Positions 36,574-49,659 are shown, counted from the first letter of the stretch. The stretch is DNA of 64,000 nt from Pseudoscleropodium purum (GCA_963969395.1 OZ017802.1:19003410-19067409), one strand, 5' to 3'. Notes: generated by a model from the sequence alone, not told the origin. Program-made: numbers and translations.

Positions 36574-37461
36574 GTAACCTCTAAAGGTTTTCATTGCTTT
36601 TAGGTCCAAAACTACTTCAAAGTACTCAAACCCAAAGTAAGGCTAAAATCTTCATCTATATTTATTCATTAACAAATTTAACCGGAGAATCCTTTAGTCA
36701 ATTTGTTAGAGTACATTCTTCTAAAAGTTCAAAATAAAAAACCTTAGCAATTGCAAGATCAAGTGGCTTAAATTTCAAAAAGAAGTATTTTCAACTCTCT
36801 CCAAATGGTTAGATTTCATCTTTCAAATTTTTTACACAAAAATGTGTAGATCCTACAATTTATTACTCTCCATAATACGTTGAAGGAATAAGTTGGGAAT
36901 ATCTATAAATAAATCCAAAAAAATAAATTCATATTCATGCTTCAAAAAATAGTAAATAAAAAGAAGTAGTATATGATTTAAAATATTAAATTGTTAAGAA
37001 TTTAGTTTAGAAATTGATAAATGTCAATCCCAATGGTTATTATGTTGTATTAAACAATCTGCATCCAATGTTTTTAATTTTTTTTCAAAAATACTAAAAA
37101 ATTGAGTTAAATAAAAGACTTCAAAGTTTATCTTAAGCAAACTACCCACAAACTAAAACTCCTCATAACTTTCATCTCATCAATTGAAATGGAATGATTC
37201 AAAGCTTTCTATATATATAATTCTAAAGAATCAATCTAAATTTTTTTATTTTTTTAGAAATGATTAAAAAAAAATTGAGTTGCCCAAGTTGCTTGCCAAA
37301 CAATGAAAATTACAAATTTTGCAATAACTTTTGAACCAGGGAGTCAAAAGTTTAAAAAAGTGTTGTGTGCAAGTTTCAAAGAAAAAAAAATCTTGTTTGT
37401 ACTGAGTTGCCTCTAATTCATATATTGCCAAAAAAATGTCGTTTGAACCTGTAAAGGTTAA
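36574..37461 (+). mobile_element. R1-family element
   Basis: The start GTAACCTCTAAAGG and end CCTGTAAAGGTTAA are recognisable but decayed R1 termini. The interior is closest to the 33752 copy (GTAGATCCTACAATTTATTA, GGAATAAGTTGGGAATAT, CAATCCCAATGG). No coding frame. Confidence 0.7.
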
Positions 37462-37832
37462 TATCACTTCAAAGTCAATAAAATAAAAAATTTGAGCATG
37501 ATTCCTACATATAAACTATCTATGTCTTCATTAGATCTTTTAGAAGTCAAAAATTAATTCTAAATTCTCTTAGCCTACAATTTTTAGCCCTCATATGGAT
37601 AGACTAATAATTTACAAAGTATTGAAAATAAGTTAATCCAAAATCAACCCTAGGCTCATATGTAGGGATTAGTTTGTCAAAACTATACAAAAGTATGCAG
37701 GGATTAGTTTTAGGAAGTCATCACAATCAACTATACTTACCTTGCATAATTTTCTAATATTCAATAATGATTAGACAACCTAAAAATGCACTCATAGGAA
37801 AAAGAAAAAAAACTACCCACCAAAACACCTCA

Positions 37833-38060
37833 CATTAAGAAAAATTTCAAGCCTCCGGAGGTTTGTGAGTTTTAAACCTCCTTGTGCAACTAAAGAGGAA
37901 ATAAAATTATTTTTTATTTTTTACTTTTTTTTATTTAGCATCTAATATGGCATTATTGGTGCCACATTAGTGCCACATCATGTTTTTCATTTTCAAAAAA
38001 GAATATTTTTTTTATTTTTATGTACTTGCACTGTTAAGTGCCAAAAAAAAATGAAAGCTT
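37833..38060 (+). mobile_element. R2 element (copy 1)
   Basis: It begins CATTAAGAAAAATTTCAAGC with a palindrome CCTCCGGAGG, continues with GTGCCACATTAGTGCCACAT and ends near TGCCAAAAAAAAATGAAAGC. The inverted copy at 43265-43500 has the same ends and core. No coding frame. The superfamily cannot be assigned from three diverged copies. Confidence 0.6.
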
Positions 38061-38383
38061 AACGACCCTCTTAAGGTTCAAATTTTTTCCAATAGATCTT
38101 CAAAAACGGTGGAATTGAGCATTTGAAGTTGGTCATCTTATTGTCGTTCAGACACCTGTGCTTCGTCAAAAGTTTACAATTTCAATTCCATGCAACCGAA
38201 TAAAATCATGGGAGGGTATGGGACTTAAGCTTAATAAGGGGTGCAATTCGTATGTGAGGAAGGCAGCTTGCCATACGCCCCGCAAAGGCCATAATATGAT
38301 AGCAAAGGATTTCAGGAACAAGCTGTGAGTGGTCTGAGCTAAGCTAGTGATGCAACTTCAGGCCTTCAGCAAGTTTTCTTAAC

Positions 38384-38460
38384 CCCTAAATGCCCAAGGC
38401 CTGTTTTGAGCTTCTTGAAATTTGCTCTAATTTGAACAAAATGCCTAAATTAAACAAAAT
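38384..38460 (+). mobile_element. R1 5' fragment
   Basis: TTAACCCCTAAATGCCCAAG followed by GCCTGTTTTGAG resembles the opening of the 26024 subfamily. No matching 3' terminus was found downstream before the SINE at 38711, so this is a truncated piece. Confidence 0.45.
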
Positions 38461-38710
38461 TTGACCCTTTTAAAACGATTCAACTTGCAAGGCTCTGACC
38501 ATAGTTGATTTACACTGCATGGTTGCTGTCGCCGGGAGAAGGTACAGTGCTTGGAAATCATCACCTGTTTTGTGTACTGGTTCTAAGTGTCTAGTAAATG
38601 TCTGCATCACCAAGGACCAAGGACAATATCATTCATTCATCTGTTATTAAATTAATTCACATCAATATGCACGGAATTGGGAATGGCAGCCAGTGGAGTG
38701 GCTGAAAAGA

Positions 38711-38870
38711 AGACTTGCATATAAAGGGTTCCCTTTATTTGTTTAAAAAAAAAGAGACTTGCATCCCACTGAGGCTTGCCTTTGGTTCTCTGTACTTGTT
38801 CCTCATCAATAAAAATTTTCCATATGTTTAAAAAGAAAAAGAAAAAGAAAAAAGAAAAGAAGACTTGCAT
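38711..38870 (+). mobile_element. SINE-like family A insertion with target duplications, two events
   Basis: The 10-mer AGACTTGCAT occurs three times: 38711-38720, 38755-38764 and 38861-38870. The interval between the second and third is a 5'-truncated family A body (GCCTTTGGTTCTCTGTAC, AAAATTTTCCATATG) with a long A/G-rich tail. The interval between the first and second is a 34-bp piece that also ends in TGTTTAAAAAAAAA. This is the signature of two target-primed retroposition events at one site. Confidence 0.75.
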
Positions 38871-39796
38871 AATTGACCAAGTCATAAGTTAAATGGCACA
38901 TTCGACACAATTGCCAAAATAAGACACGCCTATTACCAAGCAGATTTGTTATATATGATAGTTATCTTGGAGAAGCCATTTTGTCAACTCACGCATTTTC
39001 TCAGAGATCGAGAAGTTTGAGAGAAGCCATTTGCAGGTAGAATCAAGACAATATGACAAGAAATTAATTTTTTGTGACTTTTTAAAGGGTGTGGGGACAA
39101 AATTGGTAAAGTGAGGATAGACCCATATTGACCACACTTTGACGTGTCCCTACTTCAAGTTTATTGCCCACAATATTTTTAGCAAGCCCAAATTTCCCTT
39201 GACGGAAGAATAACGCCGTAGATGCATCCATTTTTTGTCTATGTATCCCATTCCGTCATCATATACTAATGATGCACATTTTCTTTCTAGATTTTATCCC
39301 ATTAATACATTATGACGGAATTAGGTACATAGACCTTATACTTGGGAATGAAATTAGTTATAGCATGAGTGGGAATTTGCAAGAGAGTCAATGGCTGGCT
39401 AGAAAGTTATTATAGGGAAGGCTTCCAATTCCTATGGAAGGAGCAATAGGAATGATTAACAATGTTATACACGATGCTACAATGTTGCTAAGATTGTGGT
39501 AATGGATGGGGTGATTGACACAAATGGAAGGATCTAGTAGATGTCAAAATTAGATGACTAACAACATTAGGTTGTTCTAACTTAATTGTTTTTATTTTAA
39601 TATAAAAAATTATTGATAATTTTAAATTTGTATGGAAAATATACTAATGTTATTTTATATTAAAATATGAAATAAATAAGAAGAAGAAGAAAAAAAATGT
39701 AATAGAATGAAATTTTTTGTAGTAGTTGCAATTCCAAGAAACAATTTAAAACATTGTTAAATACCTCAAAATAGCAAGGATATAGCCAAAGGTGAT
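38871..39796. other. Intergenic DNA, moderately AT-rich
   Basis: No gene or repeat was recognised; composition is less AT-rich up to about 39450. The frame at 38949-39137 (-) has no motif. Confidence 0.5.
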
Positions 39797-40725
39797 TTAA
39801 CCGCTAAAGTTCCTTCATTCTATATTTTCACCAAAATCACTTCAAAATTGCTATATTCAGGACAAATATCAATTTTTAAAACGTTTTTGGAAACATCCAA
39901 TTGTAGAATCTTCTAGTACGTTGGTTTGAGAAGATGTGGAATTTTTTTATAAAATTTACACTGTATAGATTCCAAGATATTAGCATTTGAATTCACAAAA
40001 ATCCTTTTTGGGGTTGTCCAAAAATATGAGCAACATCACTTCACAAGGTCACATTTGTATGAAAAAATGTCCAGAATGTTTGCAACTCTTTGGATTCATT
40101 TGTCAAGTCAAGTTAGCTACATTTTTGAAAAATTTCAGATCATTGGAATTGTACAACGTATAAGAAAAAAACAATAAGTAGAAAGAAATAGATAATGATT
40201 CATAATAGTAAATTGTTAAGAATTTAGTTACGGAATTGCAAAATGCCAATCCCAATGGTTGAAATGTTATAATAAACAATGTACATCCTATGATTTTATT
40301 TTTTTCAAAAAATATTGAAACTCAAGTTAAAATAGGGACTTCAAAGTTTATTTCAGAGTAAAGAATCCATAACTACCCGCAAACTCAAATTCCTCATAAC
40401 TTTCATCTCATTGATCAAAATGGAATGATTCGAATCTTTCCTTGTATATGTAAAATCTACAAAACCAATTTTAAATTTTTGATTATGAAAAAAGTAATTT
40501 TTTTCATTTGCCCAGATTGCCCAACTGAGGAAAAAACCACTTATTATACAATAATTTTTTAACCAAGTAGTCAAAACTTATGAAAATTGTTGGGCCTTGA
40601 AGGAAAACCTTGTTCCCATATTGGGTGACAATTTCAGTGAAAAAAAAAATTAAAACTCCATTCGTAGTGAGCTTTCCAAAATCTTTATGTTGCCAAAAAA
40701 CACAAGTTGCTCCTTAAAGGGTTAA
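39797..40725 (+). mobile_element. R1-family element
   Basis: It starts TTAACCGCTAAAGTTCC and ends TCCTTAAAGGGTTAA. At 929 bp it is almost exactly the length of the 9588 copy and collinear with it (GTACAACGTATAAG, ATGCCAATCCCAATGG, AACTACCCGCAAACTC). It has no coding frame and no target duplication that I can see. Confidence 0.8.
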
Positions 40726-42187
40726 GTATTTGATAAAGTTTTCAATTCTTGCTTATATCTTAGGTGGAATCTAAGTTAGGATGATTGAATTTTTTTTGTT
40801 CCTATAATTTCAATTATCTTATCCTTGAATCATAAAACTACAAAATGAACACAAAATCAGTAGATTTTTTTGTATTTATAAAAAATATTATTTATTTTTC
40901 ATAAACATGAAATTGGTTCTATAATTAAAATTTAAAAGCAAATCAGTTATTTAGGAATAATATTTGACGATGTAATAAGGCTCATCTTTTAGTAATTAGA
41001 ATTAATAATCTTGTAATTAAAGCTATAAACAACAAATTTATATTCCAAATGGAAAAGTTGTGTGAAGTCCATTTTCAAATCTTCAATTTTCAATATCTTG
41101 TGTAGAATTGTGTGCTATTATGGATTGAAATTACAAAATTTTGGAAAAACAATGGACATTATGTTTGTAGCGTCCATCTATTTTGGATTTGAAAAAGTTA
41201 TTATAAATGTATATTTTAATGCCAAAATTATAAATAAAAGAGGTCAACACAACAATATGTTTTAAAAGTCATTTTATCAATTATTTATTTTTATCAAGTA
41301 AAGGTTAAATTACTTTTTTTTATACATCATTTTGTATTAATTATCTTGTGTTTTATTGGAAGTTTAGTTGTCAAACAAAAAAGTGTCTAAAAATGGAATA
41401 ATTAAGTTGTGCTTCAAAGTATAGGTTAACCAACTTGTATGCATTTCTTTCTTTATTGAAGGGGAGAAGGTCAAATAGTGGGCTATTTTATAATTTTTAT
41501 TGTTTAAAAATGTCATTTTACCTTGGAATAGTTGTCACAACCTCTAGAACTAATGGCTATTTTGTTATTGCCTATTGGGGATGCACAAACTCTTAATTAT
41601 TTATTCATATCTAAATGTAGATATTCCTATATTATTTCAAATTTAGAAACGTAACATAAGAATGTGTTTTAATATACATCCGTACATCTTTAATGTCACA
41701 GCTTTAATGTCAAATGACAAAGGTTTATTTAGTTAAAAAATTTCAGTGTAATAATATAAACACGTTGTTATGATCATAAACAACTCCTTGGAGTTTCAAG
41801 GATCATTAAGGCAGTTTAAAATTCCTCCCACACATATCAAACTTCTTGTTACTACATTTGTGTGCAACTATTTGTGAAGTAAAAGAATAACATTGTAGAA
41901 TGAATTTTAAATTAGAGATAACCCTCTCCTAAATTTTAATAAAAATAAATTAAGAATTCAATACTCAAGAAGATGAAATAAAAAAAATTCTCATTCCCTG
42001 GTAGATTTTTTCTTGTATTGTAATTTCATTGAACATACCAATATGAAAATACTAAAATATTAATAAGCAATATTATTTGTCATTGATAAATTCACTTTTA
42101 ACAAATTAAATTGTTTAAGTTATTTCCAATTATTGTAAATATAATTCCTTTAATCTAAACATGCAAGTAAGATAACTTATTCTATAC
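40726..42187. other. AT-rich intergenic DNA
   Basis: I see no gene, RNA or repeat that can be supported here. Confidence 0.55.
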
Positions 42188-42728
42188 TTAACCCCTTTAA
42201 GCCCAAGGGTTTTGGACAAAACACAATTGTCTTATAAAGTATAAACTCTATAACTTTTTTGAAATTTCCATCAATGAAGACAATGGGAAGCACAAAAAGT
42301 AAAATGTATTTGTACAATTAAAATTATAAAATTATTTTTAGATTATCTTCAAATGAATTTTGAAGATATAATTCAAAAATTCACCAAAAATACAATTTTT
42401 TTCAAAGCACTTGACTTTTCTTTTGATTAGTTAAAATCATGGTTTCTATTGATTGTGAAAAAATACTGAAGATCTAGTAATGAGAACACCACCCTTTTTT
42501 CAAAATTGTAAATTTTTCAACACTAGTCAAATTCTGAACACTTGTGCAATTTTTCTTATAATTTTTGTTTGATTGTAGCAATCTTAGGTTGAATATAAAT
42601 ATTGAAAGACCACCTAATCTTTAAAATTTGAAAATTAAATAAAAATTTGAAAAGTTTTTTCCTGCCTAAAATGCTATTTAGAATCAAGTAGCAACCAAAA
42701 AATGGTCATTTGGACATTTAGAGGTTAA
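42188..42728 (+). mobile_element. R1-like element, short divergent subfamily
   Basis: It starts TTAACCCCTTTAAGCCCAAG and ends GGACATTTAGAGGTTAA. Only the termini resemble other R1 copies; the 541-bp interior is largely different. This fits mobilisation of several internal sequences by one transposase that recognises the ends. Confidence 0.55.
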
Positions 42729-43264
42729 TGTGTTCTTCTAATTAGCATTAGAGCATAGGTCCTACTATGAAATTGTTTATATTTTGTTGGGTCTTCTTAA
42801 TAATTGAATCAATGTTCTTGAAATACGTTTAGCAAGCATTTTTCAACACTACGAAAGACTCCATCACCTAATAGCATTCACTCACTTTTTCAAGCAACAT
42901 AACTACTCAAATTTCCTCAAGGTAGTGTTTATCAATCAATGCAAAGCCTTGTCCCCTTTCTTCCAAAGCCAATAAAATACCATACAAATTTGCAAATAAA
43001 AATTATAGAAATATTTAAAATCAATGGTCTACACTTTCATATTTCGAAAAGGTATAGAGACATTGTACACAAGAATATTGTATATAGGGGTCTATTTTTA
43101 CAAGAAAATATCTTATTAGAGTACAAGTGGCTTTAGCTCTTTTTTTGAGTGCGTACAACACAAACTTCTTCTTTCATTCACCAATGTGATTAATTTATGT
43201 CTATCCAAGGTTTTGATTCTCCCATCAATTATTAGGAAAAATCTGAATCCTTGGGAGGGTTGCT

Positions 43265-43500
43265 AAGCTTTTATTTTTTGGCATGTGGTGCAAGTAGAGA
43301 ATTTTTTTAATAAAATTTATAAAAGATTTAAAAATATTATTAAAAAATATGAAAAAATAGTAAAACTTGACATGGCACTAATGTGGCACCAGTAGTGCCA
43401 CATCAAATGCTAAATAAATAAATAATATATATTTCTTCTTTAATTGTATGGGAGGTTTCAAAATTTGTAGACCTCCCATGGCCTAAAATTTTTTCTAATG
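43265..43500 (-). mobile_element. R2 element (copy 2, inverted)
   Basis: Read on the minus strand it begins CATTAGAAAAAATTTTAGGC, carries the palindromic ACCTCCCATG/GGGAGGT words, then GGTGCCACATTAGTGCCATG, and ends TTGCACCACATGCCAAAAAA. It is collinear with copy 1 at 37833-38060. Confidence 0.6.
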
Positions 43501-44830
43501 CGAGAGCCAATTACAACAACTGAATATGATTCCACACATGCTGTAGAAACTCACACAAGACCAAATACATATGAAAATTTTCCACACATGATAAAGAATG
43601 CTTTTGGCAATCAATCTAGGGTACTTGAAACTAACCCTTAGAAGGAGATTGCCCTTGTTTATATGGTTTGCATAGAGAGAGGGCCTAAAGAGCATGTTAT
43701 GAAATTTGCAAGAACATATCGTAGAAACAATAAACCACATTGTAGTCCACCTGCATTAGAGGCTAAGTTATCAAAGTTTTTTCTCACAAATAAGTGTAGT
43801 TACACCTTCATCCCATTCAATTTTCAAAAAATGGGAACATGGCACTCTCTCATTGGGGGCTATTTTCACCCCAATTGTATTGCCCATATCAATGAAAAAG
43901 AGTCATCACTTGAAATCTGCCCTACAAGCCTTCTCATGCCTCATTCAAATCCTCACCATAGCCTTACTTTCTTTACCACTAATTTTGACTCTTTAACATT
44001 GATTGTGTCTCTTTATTGTATCAGTCTTCCCCTCACATTAGGTGAAACACTTCTTTCTCCGATTATCGTTCTCATTCTCGCAACAACACAAAAGGGGTAT
44101 CACACCTAAGTTACCTTCTTCACGTAGAATGGCTTTGTATTGACTCCTCTTTTCACTTCACAACTTCTCATTCTTCACAGAAATTTCATGCTTGGAGAAG
44201 GTGTGACGAAGCTTACCCTCAGTGCAACTGTGCTCTGTCGTGTTGAATTTCCAAAGACTTAGATTTAGAAAGGAAAGTTTATGCAGAAACTAGGGACCCT
44301 GGTGGGTTCCTTATTATAAGCTTGGCCGCAAGAGACCACTCGCTCAGGCACAAGACACAAAGCAGCGCGACAGTTTCCTCCAACAACCTCGAGAACAGCA
44401 GGCTGCGCTATCCTTAGCTTGAAGCTTAGCCACCTGCCCTTCAAAGCTTGCAAGGAGAGCATCTCAACCAGGGATTTTTTTATTCAAGGCAAAACATGTG
44501 TTGCTCAGCGACGACGATTTGGGGAAAAAAAATTGGAATGTTTTGTTGAAATATTCTTCACACACTTGCATGGGTGAAATCCATGGCATTGTATAACCAC
44601 TCAATGGTTCTCCCCATGCTGGGAAAGGTATGATGCTTTGTTAGATGCCTGGGTGGGATAGGGAGGGATTAATTTGTTGATTGGAAGATTGGGGTTGGCT
44701 GAAGAGCTATAGAAGACAATTTTGTTCATTGTAGGGGGGCCCTTATCAAGGAATGATGCAGAAGGGACCCAATGTGCCTCATTGGTAAACGATGTTATAT
44801 TGTCAAAAATCATACAATTGAAATTTTATG
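43501..44830. other. GC-richer island with unassigned open frames
   Basis: Two frames stand out: 43663-44109 (+, 148 codons) and 44265-44462 (-, 65 codons). The first has fairly balanced codon use and a hydrophobic C-terminal stretch (LTLIVSLYCISLPLTLGETL), but no domain I recognise. The second has the alanine/leucine-rich KLRIAQPAVLEVVGGNCRAA and again no known motif. Neither has obvious splice partners. They may be remnants of genes or elements; I do not call either a gene. Confidence 0.35.
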
Positions 44831-46627
44831 GTTTAAAAATAGGATGGTATCACCACACTTGAATGAATTCATAAAAATGTGGATGAATAAATGATGTGTG
44901 AGTTCATTAATATGTGTGTATTTTTGGATGTAAATAAATGCATCATTTCAATTGAGATTGCAAGTTAGATTAATGTGGAAAATTGAAAATAAAATTCATA
45001 ACCTCTACTAGTTCAAATTTAGGTCACATTCACTAGGAAAAGGACCCACATAGAGACCTACATGACAAAATTGACTCCTACTGGTAATGTGCCTTCTTAT
45101 AGTCATTTTTAAAGTCTACTCAACCTAAGTTTCCACTACTGTCATCACGTCAAAAAGGGTATATAGTCAATTGTTTACATGGTCATGTGTTATTTGTTTA
45201 TCCCATTCCACAACTCAGTAAATGAACTTTTAAGCAATTGCAAATCTCCTAGTAAGCAAAAAAATAAATAAATTTTGAAACACTTTTTATGCCAATTTAC
45301 TAATTTTAAACCAAAAAAATAGCATTTGAAGGAGTTACAAATCTATGTAAAATTTACTTACTTGCTATTAGAAATAAAATATAAAGGTGAATCAAAGCAT
45401 TAATTGCACTCATTTCATCTACATTGTTTTTTATGTCCAAGATATTGACATACAAATTGCAATGCTCTAAATTCCACATGATGAGATGACACTTTGGTAG
45501 TATTGGAGAATAATGAAGATAAAAAGAAAATGAAAAAAGTTCATGATTCAATAGAAGTGCTCAATTAAATAATTGGAGAGTCTAATTACTAGGGCCCAAG
45601 CATTTCCTTGTGTGTATTTCTTAAGAAAAAAGAACATGGGCTTGTAGTTATCCCTAATGAAGCAAATTGTTTTTTTTTCAAAATATTACTATATATAGAT
45701 GTTTAAAGAACTAATTTATTAGTATGCATACTAATTTTGAGTGTGAAGTTGCATAGGAGTTTTGAGATTATAACAAGAGAAATGTGTGTATTTTATTTTT
45801 AATATGTTGCTCTTCCCCACAATGTTTGAGAAATTTGCATAAAAGCATTTTTGGGAATTGAGGGTGACATAAACAACTTAAAATTGTCTTGGTACACTAA
45901 AATGCACTTCCAAAAACTTGAAGTTCAAGCAAAGAGCTATCACAATCATTACACAATCTACCTTGCAATTGTTGAAATGCCATTTTTATTATAAATAGAA
46001 ATTGCAAATAATTCCAAAACAACACTTGCTTGTTTAAATTTTCAACAATAAAAATCATAAAAACCCTTTTCACTTCCTATTTGGACAATTTTCAAAGCAA
46101 ATGGTTAAGTACAATTTTTTGAGATCTCAAATCAAGTGAAATTGGTAAGCTTTGTTCAAAGCTTTGAAATGAAGTAAAATTGGCAAGCTTTGCTCTTCTA
46201 CTAGTGGTACATATATGCCTTTGAGAACATCTCAAAAATCAAATATTTACCTTTTCTAGTGAAAAATGAAAGCTTCTAATAGTTAACCTTCAACACTTCC
46301 CAAATAAAATTTTAGGATGGTCAAAGTAATTTAATTGCCCACACCAAAATGAGTCTAAAATTTTGAATTGACCATATGATATGGTCGCTTAAAACATAAC
46401 TTCATGTAATAATGAATCATTCAATATTCTATAACACATGATACATGCAAATTTTATGATACATACAAATTGTTTTGTATTACTAACCTTGACAATTTGT
46501 GACTTAATAGGTGGTACAAATACACTTATTATTAGTTATTAATATATATATGTCACGTACAAGACAATATACATACATCACTCTTCTTTAATGTAATCTT
46601 ATCATTGTGATTGACATGTTTTTATTT
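44831..46627. other. AT-rich intergenic DNA
   Basis: No gene or recognisable repeat. A weak reverse-oriented R1-like opening (CTTTAAGGGACTAAGTAGC) follows near 46636 without a partner terminus. Confidence 0.45.
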
Positions 46628-47629
46628 TTTAATCTTTAAGGGACTAAGTAGCATTTTTTCACAAGATAGCATTTTCAATCATCCAATCATGATTAAAAAT
46701 TTCAATTTTTAAATGTTTTTCTCAAATATGTGGTCAATGAATAGTGTTCAAGTGGAATTGTTTTCACAGGGAGTTTTATTTGCAAGCATTCATGGATCTC
46801 TTCTAAGAAAACACAATGAAAACATAAGAATCAAATTGCTAATTACAGCATTTCGATGGTTTGGATTGATAGTTTTCAATTATATATAATCAAATAATTA
46901 ACCATCTAGAATATTTTGCCATTTTGTACTTCCTTTTACTTGATAATTTCAAGGGTGAATTTAAAAGTTTTTGTGGTTTAATGTTTTCACATATATTTTC
47001 AACTTATTTTTCCAAATATGAATTTTTTTTTGTAGAAGTTGTAATACATGAAAGATGAAAATTTAATCATTTGGGAAGATTTGACCTTGCAATTTTAGGA
47101 GGATTGATTGTAATAAATAAACTACAAATTGAAGATAGAAATAAATATCTCATAAGTTTTGAACAAATGTAGGATTTAGTTTTGTTTGATTTTGCCTTCA
47201 AACATTTTATCTTATAGGTGTGATGAAATAACAAAGGAATTGGGAAAAGAGTGCAAGAAAAGATCATGTTCTTTACTAGATGTTCAAAACATAAAATTTT
47301 CACCTTTGACATTGTGGACAATATCATAAAGCAACATTCATAGCTAAAACTATATTTTATGATTTCTTTTTTCCAATTAGTATATGAAGCAAAATCTTTA
47401 AAAATTCATATCCATAATCCTCATAATAAACATCAATCAAACTAATAGTCGTTGTTGTTCTATCTCAATTACAACATGCATATTCTTCCTTTAGACTCAA
47501 AACCTTACATGACTATTAAATTACACACAACCTTTTAAAGACCACCAATAGTTCAAATTTTTATAATTGTGAAGATATATTATTAAACAAAATTAAGAAT
47601 AAAAATTTAGCAATGACTTTCAAACAAAA

Positions 47630-47730
47630 GTCGGACAATATGATCCACAAATCATTTCTATATGGTTAAATCAACTACTATATTAACCAATATTTTTCAA
47701 TTAAGTTTAAAACCAAATTTTGAAAGAAAC
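47630..47730 (+). repeat. R3 dispersed repeat (copy 2)
   Basis: It matches 31990-32100 (ATATGATCCACAAATCAT, ATATGGTTAAATCAA, AACCAATATTTTTCA). It lies just upstream of a 109-codon AT-rich frame (47753-48082 +) that has no recognised domain. Confidence 0.45.
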
Positions 47731-48239
47731 TTCTTAAATTGATTACTATAGGTTGAATCTTTCTAATTTCACAAGATTTTGTTTCTTTAAGTTCAAATTT
47801 TTTATTTTAAATATTAGTTTTCTAGAAATTATTAATGCTTATAAAAGTATGACAATACTTGATATATGCCGGACTCTAGAATATTTGAAAGGAAAGTTTA
47901 AAAGTTTGTATTATACAAATGTAGGAGAATTAGCACAAGTACATACAAATATTTTGATGAATGAAAAAACAAAAATTATATGTGCTCAAGACATCTTTAT
48001 GTCACATTTAACTATTTTTGGACTATTCAATGAATTATGGACAAAGATCATGGGATCCCTCGATCCTACAATGTTTGTATAGATCAGTAGATGGTTTGTA
48101 TTGATTTCTTGATGTTTTGTATAGATTTCCTTATGTTTTGCATTATCTCTTGATGACCATTATTCATTTAGGACTTTCAAAAGTCCATAAGTGGTTAAAT
48201 GGGTCATCTTTGCTTTCAACAATTGTTAGAAATTCAAAC

Positions 48240-48700
48240 ATATGGTCCTTTCGGGGCTATTCCCTCAACTTTTGTAGTGTTTTGAGGCCAAAATTACTTC
48301 AAATATTTGTACTCAATGCAAGACTAAAATTTTTATCTACTACATATTTATTTTTTTAACAAATCCAACCATAAGATGCCTAATCCTTTAACAATGCTCA
48401 GGTCAAAAAGTGGTTGATAAATGACTTGATTGTTCATTGTAGAAACAATGAATGCACCTATTGGTTCAATAATCCAAGCATTTTGGTGACTACCTTGGTT
48501 ATAGGAGGCCGCATCCTTTAAGGGATAAGTAAGCTTATTCAAGTACATATTTCCAAAATTTTAGAATAAAAATCCCCACTAGTTGCAAGTTCAATGTGCC
48601 CAAACTTCCAAAAATAGTTTTTTCTAGCCCTTCCTTAAGATTAAGTTATTTCTTTCCAACATTTAAAGAGAAAACACATGTGTCCAAATCTTGTACAATT
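48240..48700 (+). mobile_element. R1-family element, decayed, with nested insertion
   Basis: Interior words match the copies at 33752 and 36574 (AATGCAAGACTAAAAT, AACAAATCCAACCATA, AAATTTTAGAATAAAAA). The 5' terminus is eroded and the 3' part is lost. A 121-bp foreign segment (48392-48512) is inserted and flanked by 9-bp direct repeats. Confidence 0.55.
48392..48512. mobile_element. 121-bp insertion with 9-bp target duplication
   Basis: The word ATCCTTTAA occurs at 48383-48391 and again at 48513-48521. The related R1 copy at 36574 has ATCCTTTA once at the corresponding place, which shows the uninterrupted site. The inserted segment has no obvious terminal inverted repeats, so its class is uncertain. 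Confidence 0.6.
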
Positions 48701-49659
48701 TTAGTTGATATGCTAGAAAATGGGGTTGAGAATAAATGCTACAAATTTAACCATTTTGCAAAATCATAAAATTTACTTGCCCATTTTGACCAATTTAAGA
48801 GGATAGGTAGTAGTTGCATCTAAAATGAAATGCACGTGTTAGAATTAGTTTTGGAGTCACAATGAATTAGTAATTAACTTCCTTTGCTAAAGGCAAGAGG
48901 AGGCTATGAGTGTATTCAAAATTCAAAATATCTCAGAAGACAATGAATCTAAAATCTCACTAATGTACATTAACAAAAAACATTCATAGTATTACATTTC
49001 TACCTAAACAATAAGTTGAATTGAAAAGTACTTTACTAAGACCTATCATTTCACAAAGTTGACACCTTCACATTACTATAAATGGATTCCTTCATTATCC
49101 AAATATTCCACCTACTCAATATTGTGCTTCCATGTACTAGTCACATAAAAAAATAAAAACTTGTTTTTACCGCATGAAAACATGCTTGAAATAATTACTA
49201 ACCATGAGAGGAACAAATCTAAAAAATTCGAATTTGTACTTGGACTCACAAATCCCAAATCTGGCAAGGAGATGGGAGAACAAAAAATTTATCCATTAAA
49301 AAATAGAAACAATTTTTTACATTTATCTACCATAATAGAAATATTATAATTTTAAACTTCTACTTTTTGGATTTGTATAATTAGTACATGGAAGCAGAAT
49401 TGTTTTTTTCCTACTACATAACATTCTAAATAGATGACCACATACCCCAAAAACATTGTCCCCGACAAATAGAGGATGTCCAAAACAAATGGTTATTCCT
49501 TTCAATTAGAAAATTTTGGCAACATCACTTCTTTCTTTTCTTAATTCTTGCATCATCTTAAGATCAAAGGAGACCTTAATACTATTGATAATGAATGTTA
49601 TGCATTCACCACTTAGATATTCTACTTACTTGTTTTCTATCCCAAAGTAGGACATCGTT
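48701..49659. other. AT-rich intergenic DNA
   Basis: I see no supported gene or repeat. A 62-codon frame (49161-49349 +) is AT-driven. Confidence 0.5.

Noticed and set aside
47753..48082. 109-codon plus-strand frame downstream of R3
   Set aside because: Codon use is entirely AT-driven (Phe, Ile, Leu, Lys), no motif is recognisable and it sits among decayed repeats. It could be a worn transposon remnant but cannot be supported.
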